From the NCBI RefSeq assembly GCF_046630445.1, contig NC_092341.1, positions 220,067,501 through 220,131,500 on the forward strand: DNA of 64,000 nt, in the 5' to 3' direction. Below are positions 24,516 to 41,847 of this stretch, piece after piece. The translations under genes and the position numbers were made by a program. The stretch comes from Rutidosis leptorrhynchoides. Its lineage: Eukaryota; Streptophyta; Magnoliopsida; Asterales; Asteraceae. A model generated the notes under the pieces. It made no database searches and had not been told where the DNA came from. It was given only the letters and a program-made list of their open reading frames with translations. Each line of letters opens with the position of its first letter. Within the stretch, counting starts at the first letter, position 1.

Positions 24516-25798
24516 TGATGTGCGTAGAGGTGTATACGAAATAGCTTATATTTTACTAGAAAATATTATTAAAACGATACAATTTTACACAAGTTATTTA
24601 TTTATTTATAGAGTGGATATACCTAAACCTTGCTACAACACTTATAGGCAGTGTACCTAATCGTACAGTAGTGTAGTTTTTAGTAAGTCCGGTTCGTTCC
24701 ACAGGGAGCTAGCCAAGTTTAACACTATATTTTCAAAACTATATTTGTATAAATATAAATATAAATATAAGTAGTATTATTATTATAAAAGGGGGTTTTT
24801 ACCGTTTAATGACCGGTTTGTCGATTTCAAAACTTTAGTCGCAATTAAAACCTAATGTAAAATATTAAATATATAAAAGACTTAATTTAAAGCGTAAAGT
24901 AAATGACAATAATTAAAGTGCGATAAATAAAAGTGCGATAATTAAAATGACAATAAATAATATTGCGATAATTAAAAAGTACGATAATTAAAATGACAAT
25001 AAATTAAAGTGCGATAATTAAAAGTGCAATTAAATATGAAATAAAGGAATTATGCTTATTTAAACTTCCGTAATCATGATGTTTGACGTGTTGATTTTAG
25101 TTTATTAGCATGGGTTAATTGTCCTTTGTCCTGGATTATTCAATATGTCCGTCTAGTTTTTGTCCATAACAGTCCATCAGTCATAAATATAAAGTGCGAG
25201 TGTCCTCGTCAAATTATTCTTATATCCGAAGTCAAATATTCCAACTAATTGGGGACTTAAACTATAATTACACCAATTTTCCTTGTATGTAATTCACCCC
25301 TGTTTTAATAAGTCCATTAACTATTAATCCATTCCCGTGTCCGGTTAAATGAACGATTATTAGTACTTATAAATATCCCGCCCATCGTGTCCGATCGAGT
25401 GTATATGGTTATTTATAGGTATGTCTAATTGTAAATCTTTATATTAAATTAATGAACTATCATTCAATTAAACAAATATAAAGCCCATTAATAGCCCATA
25501 GTCTAATTTCCACAAGTTTCGTTCTTTTGTCCAAACCCCAATTATGGTACAAAGTCCAATTACCCCGTCTTAATATTTTAGCCCAACATCATGATTACTT
25601 CGGTTTAAATAAGCATAATAATAACTTAGCTACGAGACATTAATTTAAAAAGGTTGAACATAACTTACAATGATTAATAATAGCGTAGTGTTACACGGAC
25701 AGAATTTCGACTTATACACTTACAACATTCGCTAACATACCCTTATTATTATTAAAATTAAAATTAAAATTAAAATTAAAATTAAAATTATAATTAAA

Positions 25799-25881
<83 letters not shown>

Positions 25882-26477
25882 GTTGAGAGATAGAGAAGAG
25901 AAAAAGATGTACGAAATTCGACCAAAACTGCGAAATTTATAGGACCTGACCCAAAATTTGGGGCCATACGATCGCATGGAAATTGGACTTGTTGGCCATG
26001 CGATCGCATGGCTTGGGATTCCAGCTCACATTCGATTGTCACCTAGTTTGCCGACGGTTTTATATATAATATAATATATATATAATTTTAAAAATTAATT
26101 ATATATTATATTATATTCATGTGCATAGTTGACTTGTAATTTTTAATCCGTTGCGTCGAGCGTTGAGAGTTGACTCTGGTCCCGGTTTCGGATTTTCGAA
26201 CGTCCTTGCGTACAATTTAATATCTTGTATTTTGCGTTTTGCGTCTTGTACTCTTGTAATTTTGAGACGTTTCTCATCAATAATTTGAACCACTTTGATT
26301 GTACTTTATACTTTTTAGCTTTTTGGTCGTTTGCGTCTTCAATTCATCGAATCTGTCTTTTGTCTTCACCTTTTATTATTTAAACGAATATCACTTGTAA
26401 ATAAAACAATTGCAACTAAAAGCTTGTCTTTCTTGAGGAATAATGCTATGAAATATATGTTCGTTTTTAGCATTATC
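24516..26477 (-). repeat. 3' LTR of A1
   Basis: About 1.96 kb, outer end TGATGTGCGTAGAGGTG (plus strand). It lacks the terminal base at its inner end (CATTATC then C of RT instead of CATTATCA). It contains an array of TTAAAGTGCGATAA / AAATGACAATAA units (about 24903-25035), a (TA)n tract (about 25805-25879) and the palindrome-TATA promoter motif at 25935-26011. Confidence 0.92.
25935..26011 (-). promoter_or_regulatory. Palindrome pair plus TATAAAT, 3' LTR of A1
   Basis: CATACGATCGCATGG (25965-25979) and CCATGCGATCGCATGG (25996-26011). On the minus strand these precede TATAAAT (25935-25941) by 23 bp. The first copy has one mutated base. Confidence 0.8.
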
Positions 26478-29400
26478 CAAATGGCATGCGATTGTAAGCA
26501 AAAGTACCATAAGGGCATGTGAATGTGATTTTATCTTGGTCCTCGGGTGCTATTGGAATTTGAAAGTATTCGGAAAAACCATCAAAAAAACAATAGTAAC
26601 TATTTCCGGCTAATCTTTCTAACATTTGATCAATGAAAGGTAAGGGAAAGTGATCTTTTCTAGTGGCGTCATTTAATTTTCTATAATCAATACAAACACG
26701 CCATCTTGTTACAGTCCTAGTAGGAATAAGCTCATTTTTCTCATTTGTGATGACAGTCATGCCACCCTTCTTAGGTACGCATTGAACTGGGCTTACCCAT
26801 GAACTATCAGAAATTGATTAAATTAAACCTGCATCTAGCAGTTTAATAATTTCTTTCTTAACAACATCTTGCATATTCAGATTTAGTCTTCGTTGGCGTT
26901 GCACATACGTTTTATGACCTTCTTCCATAAGGATTTTATGTGTGCAATACGAAGGACTTATTCCTTTAATATCATGAATTTTCCATGCAATAGCTGGTTT
27001 ATGAGCTTTTAGCACAGAAATGAGTTGAGATTTTTCATTTTCAATAAGAGAAGATGATATTATTACAGGTAATTCAGATTCACCATGTAAATAAGCGTAT
27101 TCCAAATGGTTTGGAAGTGGTTTTAACTCTAATGTCGGTGGTTCTTCTATCGATGATTTGTATCGATATCTGTCTTTCTCTTTTAGCATTTGAATTTCTT
27201 CTGTTGTTGGTTCATATCCATTAGCCATGAGTGCGGCTAACATTTCAGCTTCATCAATTGGTTCAGTTCCTTCTCCTAAAGAACATTCTCCTGTTCCTTG
27301 TAATTCTGGAAATTCTTCTAACAATTCTGCATGTAAATCTATAGTTTGAATATAATAACATGTATCATCTGCAGATTGCGGTTGTTGCATGGCTCTATCA
27401 ACAGAAAAGGTAACACTCTCGTCCTCTATACTTAGGGTCAGTTTCTTACCAAACACGTCTATTATTGCTTTAGCCGTGTTTAAGAATGGTCTTCCTAATA
27501 TGAGAGGAACTCGAGAATCTTCTTCCATGTTCAGAATAACAAAATCTACTGAAAATACTAAAGTACCAACTTTAACTAGCATGTTTTCCATTATCCCTCT
27601 AGGATATTTTACTGATCGATCGGCTAGTTGTATGCTTATTCGTGTTGGTTTCAATTCTCCAGGGTCTAGTTTAGCGTATAGTGAATACGTCATTAAATTT
27701 ATACTAGCACCTAAATCTGCCAATGCTTCTATTGAACTAAGACTACCCAGAAAACATGGAATTGTGAAACTTCCTGGATCTGAAAGTTTTTCTGGTATCT
27801 TATTCAACAGTACTGCAGAACAATTAGCATTCATAGTAACAGCCGAAATTTCTTCTATTTTCTTTCTATTTGTGATTAGATCTTTCAAGAATTTGGCATA
27901 TCTAGGCATTCCTGAAATCACATCAATGAAAGGAAGATTAACATTTATTTGTTTAAACATATCCAAGAATTTAGATTGCTCGGCTTCAAGTCTTTCTTTT
28001 CTCATTTTACTCGGGTAAGGAAGTGGTGGTTGGTATGGTTTAACATAAGGTTTAGCCTTAACTGTGTTATCTTCATTAACCTTTTCAACTACCGTTTATT
28101 TTTCCTTATCTTGCTCAGACTGTGGTTCTTGTGGAGTAGGAATAGTTTCATTGGAAATTACAGGTATTTCAGGTGGTTTAAGTGTAATACCACTTCTTGT
28201 GGTAATTGCTTTAGCTGTTTCATTCCGGGGGTTAGCATTTGTATCGTTATGTAAACTTCCCGGTTTTCTTTCACCTATCAACCTTGCTAGGTTGCTTACT
28301 TCTTGTTCTAGATTTTGAATAGAAGCTTGTTGATTTCTAAATGCTTGAGCATTTTGTTCATTGGTTTGTTTCTGAGATGTGAAAAACTGCGTTTGAGATT
28401 CAACTAGCTTCGACATCATATCTTCTAAATTTGGCTTTTTATCATCGGTTTGTGGTGGTTTGTTTTGAAAAATAGGTCTTTGCTGATTGTAAGGATTGTT
28501 AGATACTTGTTGATTGCTAGGACCTTGTTGGTTGTTGTATGGAACATTTCGGTTATAATTCTGATTTTGATTGTAGATTGGTCTTGGCGGTTGATAATTA
28601 TTCTGATAATTATTTCCAGGCCTTTGGTTCATGTATGAAACATTCTCTCTTTGTTCCATTGTCTGTTCAATACTGAGACAATCTTTTGTCAAATGTTGTC
28701 CTCCACACTGCTCACAACTAATTCGTATTGAGTGAATATCTTTAGTCATCTTTTCCATTCGTCTCTCGACAATATCTATCTTTGCGAAAATGGAATCAAA
28801 GTCATGGCTAGAATCGGCTCTAGCCGCTTTAGATGATCTAACGATATCTTTTTCTTGATGCCACTCATGTGAGTGGGAAGCAGTGTTATCAATAATTTTG
28901 TAAGCTTCAGTTGCGGTTTCTTCATAATAGAACCACCAGCTGCTATATCGATGTCTTTTCTTGTAGTGATGTCGCATCCTTGGTAGAATATTTGTACTAT
29001 TTGATAAGTGTCTAAACCATGTTGTGGACATCCTCTCAATAACTTTCCAAATCTTGTCCACGCCTCATATAGAGTTTCATTTGGCTTTCGCGTGAACGTA
29101 ACAATTTGTCCTTGAAGTCTCACGGCTTTAGATGCCGGAAAGAATTGTTTAAGAAATTTTTCAACTAAAACGTCCCAAGTATCAATCGCCCCTTCAGGTA
29201 ACGATTCTAACCAATCTTTGGTTTCTCCCTTTAAAGTCCAGGGAAATAACATGAGATAGATCTGTTCATCCTCCACTTCTCTTATTTTGAATAAAGTACA
29301 GATCCTATTAAAGGTCCGAAGATGTTCGTTTGGATCTTCCTTCAGCGCACCACTAAATTGGCATTGATTAGTCACTATGTGTAGGATTTGTCCTTTGATT

Positions 29401-29822
29401 TCATAATCTGGCGCATTAATGTCTGGTTGAGTGATTGCGTGACCTTGGCCAGTGCGTTTAGCTCTAATTCGGTCTTCCGTACTTAGAGGTTCCAGATTCT
29501 CCATGATTGAATTTGTTGAATCTGAATCACTAAGGGATTCTGATTTAATGGTTTGTTCCTCAACAATCTCTGTTTGAATGATTGGTGGTTCCGGAGGAAA
29601 GATTAATGGTTCAGGATCTCTGAATTTTCCCTGAATATCCTCCGGATTCTCAATTGTGAAGTCGGGTTCAAAAAATGGATTATCGGAAATTTGAATTGGA
29701 GTACTTGGTCTACTTGATGACGATTCTAAAGAAAAATCAACGGCGACAATATTGGCTAGATGTCTTGATCGAGTTACAGGTGGTGAACGTATAAAAGGTG
29801 GTGAACGTTTTGCTCGGTGCAT
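26478..29822 (-). pseudogene. gag-protease-partial RT of A1, frameshift, two stops, truncated
   Basis: Gag begins at MHRAKRSPP (29822). Capsid region EHLRTFNRICTLFKI ... WLESLPEGAIDTW ... FFPASKAVRL is well preserved. A single zinc knuckle CEQCGGQHLTKDC follows. A 1-base deletion near 28915-28925 shifts the frame within gag. An in-frame TAA (28096-28098) separates gag from the protease region, and the same stop is present in A2. The protease motif DLGASINLM is intact. A TAA near 26818 interrupts the start of RT. RT motif A (CFFDGFSEYFQI) keeps its Asp. The frame ends at RMPFG, fused to the LTR, so the YxDD catalytic motif and everything beyond are missing. Confidence 0.93.
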
Positions 29823-31095
29823 TCACTGAATATCCTATTAGTTATAAAAATAAAAATTATATAAGTTATCAAATTAATAGACTTTTCTGATTTTGTCCAC
29901 GTTTCGAATAGCCAATAGATGCAGCAGGTAGCCAGGACCCTTTAAATCGGAAGCCCACAACTCGCCACTAACAAATCCAACTATTACTACGAACCAGAAA
30001 ATTTTGGATGTCTATCAATTTAACCGCTTAAAATAATTTTTTGTTGAAAATTAAAGAAATATTAGAAAAGAAATAGAAAAAAAAATCTAAGTCCTAAACA
30101 CTAGAGCGTCGAGAAATAAGAAAGAAAATGAGCGTTTCGAAAAACGTTGAAAAATAAAAGGTCGAAAAATAATAAAAAGAACGTAGCGCGTCGAAACTTA
30201 AAAGTTTAAAAACTAAAAATTAAAAGTTGCGTCTAAAGGTATTAAAGCTTAAAAGGAATTCTATATCCAAAACGACAGTTACTTAAAAAAGGTACTAAAA
30301 TTTTTAAAACGGCGTCGCAAAATTCTAAAGCACCTAAATCTTAGTCTAAAGAAAAAGCACTTAAGGGATTTTACGGCAAAGCCTAAAAATCTAGAAATAA
30401 AAATAACTACGGCAAATACTAAATTAAAAACTAATTACGAGCGAAAAACATATAAATTACGAATTAAACTAGTTAAAAAGATACAAAAATAAAAAGATAT
30501 AAAAAGTGATAAAATTACAATTTTATAAAAATATTATTTTTATATTATTATTTTATAAAAGTATTAAGTTTATAAATTTAATAAAACTAAATTAAAACTA
30601 AAAATACAAAAATAATAAAACTAAAATTAATTAATTAAATAACTAACCCTAATTAGGGTTTTAATTAATAATAATTAAAATATACTCCGTAATTAATGCA
30701 GTAGGTCAGAGGTATCAGGCGTGTCAGGTTACCTCATGCGATCGCATGAGATTACCTTGTTATTTTCATGCGGTCGCATGGTTCGTGGATCCAGGCCAGA
30801 AATTTGGGCCGCTACAGTATTGTGGCCCGATTCTTTTATATATATATATATATTCTGTTTTAATATTTATATAAAATATTTATATAAATGAAATAAAAAC
30901 TTATATTTTTACAAACTAAAAATATAAATAGAAATATTTTATAATTTATATATTTTGAACAATTCTTAAAAATATATATATTTTGTTTTTCTTTTTATAT
31001 TTTTGTATTTTTAATATTTAAAACGTATTTTTACAAAAGTAAATTAAAATTTTTTTTTTATATATATATAGCGTTTCGCTTTCGGCGTTGTTTGT
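29823..31095 (-). other. 5' leader of A1
   Basis: About 1.27 kb between primer binding site and gag, AT-rich, no ORF. Contains one palindrome pair (30735-30781). Homologous to the A2 leader in the opposite orientation. Confidence 0.8.
30735..30781. repeat. Palindrome pair in leader of A1
   Basis: CATGCGATCGCATG (30735-30748) and CATGCGGTCGCATG (30768-30781), 33 bp apart start to start, the same motif as in the LTR promoter. No TATA box is obvious next to it. Confidence 0.88.
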
Positions 31096-31113
31096 TCCCC
31101 GGCAGCGGCGCCA
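31096..31113 (-). promoter_or_regulatory. Primer binding site, tRNA-Asp, A1
   Basis: Minus strand reads TGGCGCCGCTGCCGGGGA, the classic Athila-type tRNA-Asp site, 8 nt from the LTR end at 31122. Confidence 0.9.
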
Positions 31114-31121
31114 AAAATACT

Positions 31122-33126
<2,005 letters not shown>

Positions 33127-33413
33127 ATCTTACACATTTTTTTCTCACATACTTTACTATTAAATAACAAGAATATTCAAATTATAATGATTTTAATTAT
33201 TGATTTGAAACATATTTTTCTCTTTGATTTTGTTAGGGTTATTTACGTTTAAGTATTTTATTTAAACCATAAGTTATCTATTATGTTATATACAAAAGAT
33301 AAGGGGTTCGCCGCTGCAACGCGCGGCTGACCCCAAATCTTGTATACATTCGATTAGAAAATCAATGAATAGTAAACTTCAATTGAGACTCAATTTTTAA
33401 AATCGATTGTTTT
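33127..33413. other. 287-bp spacer between A1 and A2
   Basis: Host-side repeat DNA. Begins with the A1 target duplication ATCTT and ends with the left A2 target duplication GTTTT (33409-33413). Positions 33141-33345 are repeated at about 58971-59165, including a GC-rich core CCGCTGCAACGCGCGG (33310-33325). Confidence 0.85.
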
Positions 33414-35391
<1,978 letters not shown>

Positions 35392-35399
35392 AGTATTTT

Positions 35400-35417
35400 T
35401 GGCGCCGCTGCCGGGGA
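35400..35417 (+). promoter_or_regulatory. Primer binding site, tRNA-Asp, A2
   Basis: TGGCGCCGCTGCCGGGGA, 8 nt after the LTR end at 35391. Confidence 0.92.
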
Positions 35418-36714
35418 CTGCTTAAACGCCGGAAGCGAAACGCTATATATAAAAAAAAGGATTTTTAATTTACTTTTGTAAAAATACGTTTTAAATATTA
35501 AAAATACAAAAATATAAAAATAAAAATAAAATATATATATTTTTAAGAGTTGTTCAAAATATAAAAAAATTAAAAAGTTTGTATTTTCTTTTAGTTACAA
35601 AAACTAATAGCTAGTTTTTTTTTGTAAAAATATAAGTTTTTATTTATTTTATATAAATACTTTATATATTTATAAAACAGAAAATTAAAAACAGAAAAAA
35701 AAAATTTACGGGCCTGACACTGTTGCAGCCCAGACTTCTGGCCCGGATCCAAGAGTCATGCGATCGCATGGCCTGTATGAACAAAACTCATGCGACCGCA
35801 TGAGCAGCCCTGACACGCTGGTCTGAACCTGGTACAGCAATAATTACGGAGTATTTATTATTATTATTATTAATTAAAACCCTAATTAGGGTTAGTTAAT
35901 TAATTAATTAAGTTTTAGTTTTATTATTTTTGTATTTTAAGTTTAATTAGTTTTATTAATATATAAAATTAATACTTTTATAAAATAAATATAAAAATAA
36001 TATTTTTATAAAAATAAGTTATTTTATCACTTTTTATATTTCGTATCTTTTTAATCGTTAAAGCGTATTTTTATATTTTTTTGCTCGTAACTAGTTTTAA
36101 GATATAGTTTTTGCCGTAGTTATTTTTATTTCTAGATTTTTAGGATTTGCCTTAAAATCCCTTAAGTGCTTTTCTTTAGACTAAGATTTAGGTGCTTTAG
36201 AATTTTACGACGTTGTTTATCGCTTTAGTATTTAATATATTTTAGTACTTTTTTAAGTTATTGCCGTTTTGGATATAGTATTTCTTTTAAGTTTTAATAT
36301 TTTTAGACGCAACTTTTAATTCTTAGTTTTTAGACTTTTAAGTTTTGACGCGCTACGTTCTTTTTATTATTTTTCGACCTTTTATTTTTCGACGTTTTTC
36401 GAAACGCTCTTTTTCTTTCTTATTTCTCGACGCTCTAGTTTTTAGGACTTAGATTTTTTTCTATTTCTTCTCTAAAATTTCTTTAAATTTCAACGAAAAA
36501 TTATTTTAAGCGGTTAAATTGATAGACATCCAAAATTTTCTGGTTCGTAGTAATAGTTGGATTTGTTAGTGGCGAGTTGTGGCTTCTGATTTAAAGGGTC
36601 CTGGCTACCTGCTGCATCTATTGGCTATTCGAAACATGGGCAAAATCAGAAAAGTCTATTAATTTGATAACTTATATAATTTTTATCTTTTATAACTAAT
36701 AGGATATTCAGTGA
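35418..36714 (+). other. 5' leader of A2
   Basis: About 1.3 kb, AT-rich, no ORF. Counterpart of the A1 leader. Contains a palindrome pair at 35758-35802. Confidence 0.8.
35758..35802. repeat. Palindrome pair in leader of A2
   Basis: CATGCGATCGCATG (35758-35771) and CATGCGACCGCATG (35789-35802). Same positions as in the A1 leader. Confidence 0.88.
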
Positions 36715-38443
36715 ATGCACCGAGCAAAACGTTCACCACCTATTATACGTTCACCACCTGTAACTCGATCAAGACATCTAGCCAATATTGTCGCCGTTGA
36801 TTTTTCTTTAGAATCGTCATCCAGTCGACCAAGTACTCCAATTCAAATTTCCGATAATCCATTTTTTGAACCCGACCTCACAATTGAGAATCCGGAGGAT
36901 ATTCAGGGACAGTTCAGAGATCCTGAACCATTAATCTTTCCTTCGAAACAACCAATCATTCAAACAGAGATTGTTGAGGAACAAAACATTAAATCGGAAT
37001 CCCTTAGTAATTCAGATTCAACAAATTCAATCATGGAGAATCAGGAACCTCTAAGTATGGAAGACCGAATGAGAGCAAAACGCATTGGCCAAGGTCATGC
37101 AATTACTCAACCAGACATTAATGCGCCAGATTATGAAATTAAAGGACAAATTCTACACATGGTGACTAATCAATGCCAATTTAGTGGTGCGCCGAAGGAA
37201 GATCCAAGCGAACATCTTCGAACCTTTAATAGGATCTGTACTTTATTCAAAATAAGAGAAGTGGAGGATGAACAGATCTATCTCATATTATTTCCCTGGA
37301 CTTTAAAAGGAGAAGCCAAAGATTGGTTAGAATCGTTACCTGAAGGGGCGATTGATACATGGGATGTTTTAGTTGAAAATTTTCTTAAACAATTCTTTCC
37401 GGCATCTAAAGCCGTGAGACTTCAAGGTGAAATTGTTATGTTCACGCAAAAGCCAAATGAAACTCTATATGAGGCATGGACAAGATTTGGAAAGTTGTTG
37501 AGAGGATGTCCGCAACATGGTTTAGACACTTATCAAATAGTACAAATATTTTAATAAAGGATGCGACATCACTACACGAAAAGACATCGATATAGCAGCC
37601 GGTGGTTCTATTATGAAGAAAACCGCAACTGAAGCTTACAAAATTATTGATAACACTGCTTCCCACTTACATGAGTGGCATCAAGAAAAAGATATCATTA
37701 GATCATCTAAAGCGGCTAGAGCCGATTCTAGCCATGACTTTGATTCCATTTTCGCAAAGATAGATGATGTCGAGAGACGAATGGAAAAGATGACTAAAGA
37801 TATTCACTCAATATGAATTAGTTGTGAGCAGTGTGCAGGACCACATTTGACAAAAGATTGTCTTAGTATTGAACAAACAATGGAACAAAGAGAGAATGTT
37901 TCATACATGAACCAAAGGCCTTGAAATAATTATCAGAATAATTATCAACCGCCAAGACCAATCTACAATCAAAATCATAATTATAACCAAAATGTTCCAT
38001 ACAACAACCAACAAGGTCCTAGCAATCAACGAGTATCCAACAATCCTTACAATCAGCAAAGACCTATTTTTCAAAACAAACCACCACAAACCGATGATAA
38101 AAAGCAAAATTTAGAAGATATGATGTCGAAGCTAGTTGAATCTCAAACTCAATTTTTCACATCTCAGAAACAAACCAATGAACAAAATGCTCAAGCATTT
38201 AGAAATCAACAAGCTTCTATTCAAAATCTAGAACAAGAAGTAAGCAACCTAGCAAGGTTGATAAGTGAAAGAAAATCGGGAAGTCTACCTAGCGATACAA
38301 ATGCTAACCCCCGAAATGAAACAGCTAAAGCCATTACCACAAGAAGTGGTATTACATTTAAACCACCTGAAATACCTGTAATTTCTAAGGACTCTATTCC
38401 TACTCCACAAGAACCACAATCTAAGCAAGATAAGGAAAAATAA
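36715..38443 (+). pseudogene. gag of A2, frameshift and several stops
   Basis: Starts MHRAKRSPP like A1. The capsid region is intact for the first 279 codons, to LDTYQIVQIF. There TAATAA and a 1-base gain break the frame (37552-37560). Further TGA stops lie at 37814-37816 and 37922-37924, the first just before the zinc knuckle CEQCAGPHLTKDC. The C-terminal part is Asn/Gln/Pro-rich and carries a short coiled-coil-like segment (NLEQEVSNLARLI). It ends at TAA 38441-38443, the same stop as in A1. Structural capsid/nucleocapsid protein of an Athila-like element. Confidence 0.9.
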
Positions 38444-39822
38444 CCGGTAGTTGAAAAGGTTAATGAAGATAACACAGTTAAGGCAAAACCTTATATTAAC
38501 CCATACCAACCACCGCTTCCTTACCCGAGTAAAATGAGAAAAGAAAGACTTGAAGCAGAGCAATCCAAATTCTTGGATATGTTTAAACAAATAAATGTTA
38601 ATCTTCCTTTCATTGATGTGATTTCAGGAATGCCTAGATATGCTAAATTCTTGAAAGATCAAATCACAAATAGAAAGAAAATGGAAGAACTATCGGCTGT
38701 TATAATGAATGCTAATTGTTCTGCAGTGCTGTTGAATAAGATACCAGAAAAATTATCAGATCCAGGAAGTTTTACGATTCCATGTTTTCTGGGTAGTCTT
38801 AGTTCAATAGAAGCATTGGCAGACTTAGGTGCTAGAATAAATTTAATGTCATATTCATTATACGCTAAACTAGACCTTGGAGAATTGAAACCAACAAGAA
38901 TAAGTATACAACTAGCCGGTCGATCAGTAAAATATTCTAGAGGGATAATGGAGAACATGCTAGTTAAAGTTGGTACTTTAGTACTTCCAGTAGATTTTGT
39001 TATTCTAGACATGAAAGAAGATTCTCGAGTTCCTCTCATATTAGGAAGACCATTCTTAAACACGGCTAAAGCAATAATAGACGTGTTCGATAAGAAATTG
39101 ACCCTAAGTATAGAGGACGAGAGTGTTACCTTTTCAGTTGATAGAGCCATGCAACAACCGCAATCTGCAGATGATACATGTTATTATATTCAAACTATAG
39201 ATTCACATGCAGAATTGTTAGAAGAATTTCCAGAATTACAAGGAACAGGAGAATGTTCTTTAGGAGAAGGAACTGAACCAATTGATGAAACTGAAATGTC
39301 AGCTACACTTATGGCTAATGGATATGAACCAACAACAGAAGAAATTCAAATGCTAAAAGAAGAAGACAGATATCGATACAAATCATCGATAGAAGAACCA
39401 CCGACATTAGAGTTAAAGCCACTTCCAAACCATTTGGAATACGCTTATTTACATGGTGAATCTGAATTACCTGTAATAATATCGTCTTCTCTTACTGAAA
39501 ATGAAAAATCTCAACTCATTTCTGTATTAAAAGCTCATAAACCAGCTATTGCATGGAAGATTCATGACATTAAAGGCATAAGTCCTTCGTATTGCACACA
39601 TAAAATCCTTTTGGAAGAAGGTCATAAAACGTATGTGCAACGCCAACGAAGACTAAATCCTAATATGCAAGATGTTGTTAAGAAAGAAATTATTAAACTG
39701 CTAGATGCAGGTTTAATTTTTCCAATTTCTGATAGTCCATGGGTAAGCCAGTTCAATGCGTACCTAAGAAGGGTGGCATGACTTTCATCACAAATGAGAA
39801 AAATGAGCTTATTCCTACTAGG
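38444..39822 (+). pseudogene. Protease and N-terminal RT of A2
   Basis: In frame with gag across the TAA. First ATG after it is at 38534 (MRKERLEAEQSKF). The protease region reads ADLGARINLMSYSL where A1 has DLGASINLM. The residue after DLGA is changed Ser to Arg, which probably harms the active site. VPLILGRPFLNTAKAIID is the conserved flap/second motif. RT begins with the KPLPNHLEYAYL and HKPAIAWKIHDI blocks. A 1-base deletion near 39747 shifts the frame after ISDSPWVS. The gene is then interrupted at 39822 by element C, after codons NELIPT, and resumes at 47911. Confidence 0.9.
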
Positions 39823-39878
39823 TGTAGCAATCCGACATCTCAAATCCCAAAAAAAAAAAAATCTGGGCCTGACCATCT

Positions 39879-39953
39879 GGCCGGCGTCCAGGTTTTGGGA
39901 CGGCGTCCAGCTTTTAAAACTGGGACGGCGTCCAAGCAATTGGGACGGTGTCC
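39879..39953. repeat. GGACGGCGTCC cluster, inner end of 3' LTR of C
   Basis: Four near-palindromic copies: 39879-39889 (GGCCGGCGTCC), 39898-39908, 39923-39933 and 39943-39953 (GGACGGTGTCC). The 5' LTR has only three at the matching place (45992-46047). Confidence 0.9.
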
Positions 39954-40607
39954 CAATGAACTGCCAGGGACTGACCTGGTGTCCCGTTTCACGTACGCGG
40001 AAAACTCGCTTCCCGACATTTTTAAACGAAAACCTTTTTACCACAAGTCAATATAAGTGAAACTAAGAGTTTTGCATAATCAAAACAAGTTTTACATCAT
40101 CGGGCCCACGTCGCCTATTTTACGAGTTTCGTTCAAAAATACAAGTTTCGACCAAATACAAGTTTAAGTTCCAAACGACACTAGAGCATGGTGTTTGGGG
40201 TTAAACTACCCAATCTCGGTCGAACTCCAAAAGCTAACACCCAAAAGCATCCCCTATCAAAACGAGCGGGAGACCACTAATCCAATTGAACGCTCTTACC
40301 CTTGTCAACGCCCGAGCCTATAAAAAGGTAAACAACGAGAGGGTAAGCAAAGCTTAGTGAATGCAATAATTATACGAATACATATATAATATACCTACTT
40401 ACAATCACTTACACAAATACCGCAAACATGCTAGCAAACACAATTAGCTTATCGTCACAAATACAAGCTATAACCTCCAATAATCAAGCTAGCATAACAC
40501 AAGCGTATATAACATGAACAAAGTAATATGCTTACACTATAACACAATGACCATGGTTAACTAATCGTACAAGGAACGGTGTTTAAAGACCGTCGGTGTT
40601 CACAACA

Positions 40608-40862
40608 ACCATTAGTGCACTTAACACTTCGCACACTAACCCCACGGGTGGCATCTTAACACTTCGATGCTTCACCCCGGGTGGCACCTTAACACTTCGG
40701 CACTTCACCCCGAGTGGTGTCTTAACACTTCGACACTTCACTCTTCACCTTACTTGGAGTGGCATCTTAACACATCGATACTTCCCTCCTGAATGGCGTC
40801 TTAACACATCGACACTTCACTCGCCATGTGGACGTGGTGTCTTAGCACATCGACACTTCACA
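40608..40862. repeat. Minisatellite in 3' LTR of C, about 7 units
   Basis: Units of about 33-45 bp containing CTTAACACTTCGACACTTCAC and a GAGTGGTGT-like spacer. The 5' LTR carries about six units (46711-46922). The missing one corresponds to the CGATGCTTCACCCCGGG unit. Confidence 0.88.
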
Positions 40863-41749
40863 TCTCACACTACACAAATAAACACATTATATATCTACGC
40901 ATACAATTATTCCACTCACCTTAGAGTCTTCGTGAAAGATAACCGAACTTGCAACTTCAATGTAACGTACCTATTACATTTTAGCACATAATCAATTCAC
41001 AACTCAAGTCGGTCAAGCAACTCACTCAAAAATCTAGAGTCTTTTGACCCAAGGTGCAATCCCGACCCATTTTGCACCCTTAACCCTAATAATGGGTTAA
41101 CTTCACCAAAAACCCTAATTCTAGCCATTAAGGTCTTAACACACATTTAATCACCAAGTTGACTCATTTTCATACATGCAAGACAACCTAGGTCATCAAA
41201 GACCCATTTGACCCATTTCAAGGTCAACACACCCATTTGGGTCACCCACAACCCAAATGACACCCACTAACATTAACTATAAGTGTACTAGTGATTTGCT
41301 AGGCCTTTAAGACCCATTTACCCTTTCAAAACCCTAGGTTAGTCACCATTTGGGTCTTCATGACCCAAACTTACCCAAAACCTCCAAATTACTCACAAAT
41401 GGGTTTTATGTGCAACACTAACCCAAACCCTAACCCTTAAACACATTAAACTAATGTAATAAAGTTTAGGGCTTACCTCCACAATCAAAACAAAGCTAAC
41501 GAGGAGATGAACAACTTTAATGCTCGAGCTAGAACCCGAAACAAGCTTCTTCCTCTCCTATTTGAGCTTTCTCACACTTAAATGCACTCTCACTCTAGAA
41601 TTGAAGTGGATGAGGTTTGGTGGTTGGAAATGGAGTAATGAAGCTCAACAAAACTGATCTAGGGCCTTTAATTCGTCCACAAAGTGAAATTACCAAAATG
41701 CCCATCTAAAATTTCTAAAAAACAAAAAGGCTTGTCTGCCAGCCATTTT

Positions 41750-41824
41750 GGACGGCGTCCAGAAAGTTGGACGGCGACCAGACCTTTAATCTGGGACGGC
41801 GTCCTGCCCATTTGGACGGCGTCC
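41750..41824. repeat. GGACGGCGTCC cluster, outer end of 3' LTR of C
   Basis: Four copies at 41750, 41769 (GGACGGCGACC), 41794 and 41814, within 110 bp of the LTR terminus. Confidence 0.9.
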
Positions 41825-41847
41825 CACCAGTCTGAGGAAACCGGATC

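Noticed and set aside
38435..38455. Tobamovirus-type stop-codon readthrough at the shared gag UAA
   Set aside because: The following bases (CCGGTA / ACGGTA) do not fit the CARYYA readthrough context. Kept only as an open question.
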